64,000 nucleotides of DNA from Myxococcales bacterium (GTDB lineage: Bacteria > Myxococcota_A > Polyangia > Polyangiales > Polyangiaceae): positions 186,001 to 250,000 of the forward strand of contig JADKKK010000002.1 in the NCBI GenBank assembly GCA_016720545.1, written 5' to 3'. The notes below the pieces were generated by a model. The model saw nothing but the letters and a program-made list of their open reading frames with translations. It ran no database searches and was not told the DNA's origin. Positions within the stretch are counted from its first letter, which is position 1. Each line of letters starts with the position of its first letter. This document shows positions 63,124 through 64,000 of the stretch, piece by piece. The translations under genes were made by a program, and so were the position numbers.

Positions 63124-64000
63124 TCAGTCGTTCGGCGGGGGAGTCGCGCACTTTACGGCGGCGCCCTTGTCGTCGACGAGGGCTTTCTCGTCACTCGGGC
63201 AAGCCGCGGGAGCCGGCCCCCCCAGGGCCACGTTCGCGATCCAATCTGCCACGTAATCGCTCCGGACGTCGACGATGCTGCTGTGGGTCGCGTCGGGTTC
63301 GACGCACACGGTCGTCTTGGTCTGGTCTTGCTTCAGGCGGTCGAGCGCGCACTGCATGCGATCCTTCGGGATCGTCGTGTCCTTCGCCCCGTAGAGCAGG
63401 AGCATGGGCGTCTGGGCCGCGGCGCCCGTGAGCCGCGGGCGGTCGGCGGCGTAGCGCTTGGCCCACTTCACGCACGCCGCGTTCGCGGGGTCGCAGTCGT
63501 TGATGCCGGCCGCGACCAGCGCGACCGTCTTGACGAACTCGGGATCGAAGAGGTCGTTCGGAAGCGTGCCGAGGGCCTCGAGCTGCGGGTACTTCGCGTC
63601 CCAGCACTGGCCGTCGACGAAGGCCTTGATCTTGTCGGCCTTGTCGGCCGGGAAGAGCTTCTTGCCCTCGCCCGGGCCGTCGAGCAGCTCGGCGTGGGTG
63701 TAGTGGTACCAGACTGACACCGCCGCGATGCTCGGCACCGTGGCGATGGGGTAGTCCTTGCTTACGCCCGAGAAGAGGGCCGCACCCCAGGAGCGCTGAG
63801 AGAGCCAGAGCGGCGCGTACACGGCTACGCCGGCGATGGGCAGCTCGGGGGCGTACGCCGGGGCGAGCGCGAGGGCCGACAGCGCCGAGTGTCCGCCCTG
63901 CGAGTGGCCGACGAGCACGACCTTGTTGTCGAGCACGGGGAAGAGCTTGCGCATGGCCTTCGCCGAGTCGAGCGTCGACTTGCCCACGTCCGCCGCGCCC
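63124..64000 (-). CDS. Alpha/beta-hydrolase (secretory lipase-like), C-terminal part
   Basis: The gene runs off the right edge, so the N-terminus (probably with a signal peptide) is missing; 291 codons are visible. The nucleophile elbow is VLVGHSQGGHSAL. The acid is probably Asp in YGAKDTTIP and the base His in PDATHSSIV, giving a complete triad. Four Cys in the second half could form disulfides, which suits an exported enzyme. It resembles secretory lipases (LIP family) and related esterases. Substrate unknown. Confidence 0.8.
   Translation of the reverse strand, partial: GAADVGKSTLDSAKAMRKLFPVLDNKVVLVGHSQGGHSALSALALAPAYAPELPIAGVAVYAPLWLSQRSWGAALFSGVSKDYPIATVPSIAAVSVWYHYTHAELLDGPGEGKKLFPADKADKIKAFVDGQCWDAKYPQLEALGTLPNDLFDPEFVKTVALVAAGINDCDPANAACVKWAKRYAADRPRLTGAAAQTPMLLLYGAKDTTIPKDRMQCALDRLKQDQTKTTVCVEPDATHSSIVDVRSDYVADWIANVALGGPAPAACPSDEKALVDDKGAAVKCATPPPND

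Overview
The window is a very GC-rich chromosomal segment (about 70% or more G+C by eye, with strong third-position GC). Its gene content points to a myxobacterium-like member of the Myxococcota, probably of the Polyangia type. The reasons are Hanks-type Ser/Thr kinases, several giant TPR proteins, about ten predicted lipoproteins (one extremely Cys-rich, one with thrombospondin type-3 repeats plus an OmpA domain), large Pro/Ala-rich linkers, and ordinary housekeeping genes mixed with lineage-specific ones. I see no insertion sequence, prophage, CRISPR array, tRNA or rRNA. This is chromosomal core with a lineage-specific accessory layer.

Layout. 1-9601: the start of an LptA/OstA-like gene (cut by the window edge), a TPR-dynamin-like GTPase, an NFACT-R (RqcH/FbpA-like) protein, a Ser/Thr kinase with an unusual N-terminal domain, a lipoprotein Zn-metalloprotease, and a lipoprotein with a beta-propeller-like part and a single CxxCH. 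9754-19922: a 1879-residue TPR protein behind a transmembrane Ser/Thr kinase, an M23 peptidase, a HEAT-like protein and a Cys-rich lipoprotein. 20238-34908: a tightly packed six-gene unit: zinc-ribbon/TPR membrane protein, SppA-like lipoprotein, 2473-residue TPR protein, two lipoproteins and a TerB-like protein. Three junctions are 4-base overlaps. This is the best candidate for an undescribed system. 34957-44325: a TPR protein, DinG-type helicase, enolase, a free-standing adenylation enzyme, a DUF3025-like protein and two small lipoproteins. 44589-54163: rpsB-tsf, an orphan Fis-type HTH, ridA, a lipoprotein with a caspase-like His/Cys pair, dnaX-ebfC-recR and etfB-etfA. 54311-64000: nadB with a degenerate CPBP protein, an OmpA/TSP3 lipoprotein, a TPR/winged-helix regulator, wecB with a NodB-like deacetylase, nadE, and a lipase-like gene cut by the window end.

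A signal running through the window concerns gene starts. About a dozen genes have a TAnnnT hexamer (a -10 box) 6-8 bases upstream of the start codon and little or no Shine-Dalgarno sequence, which suggests leaderless transcription. The same signal helps choose otherwise ambiguous starts at 2997 and 37227. Genes inside operons, and rpsB, tsf, eno and etfB, use ordinary leaders. Clear terminators lie behind tsf, nadE and the CxxCH lipoprotein.

All assignments come from reading the sequence. Family names rest on visible motifs; no database search was possible.
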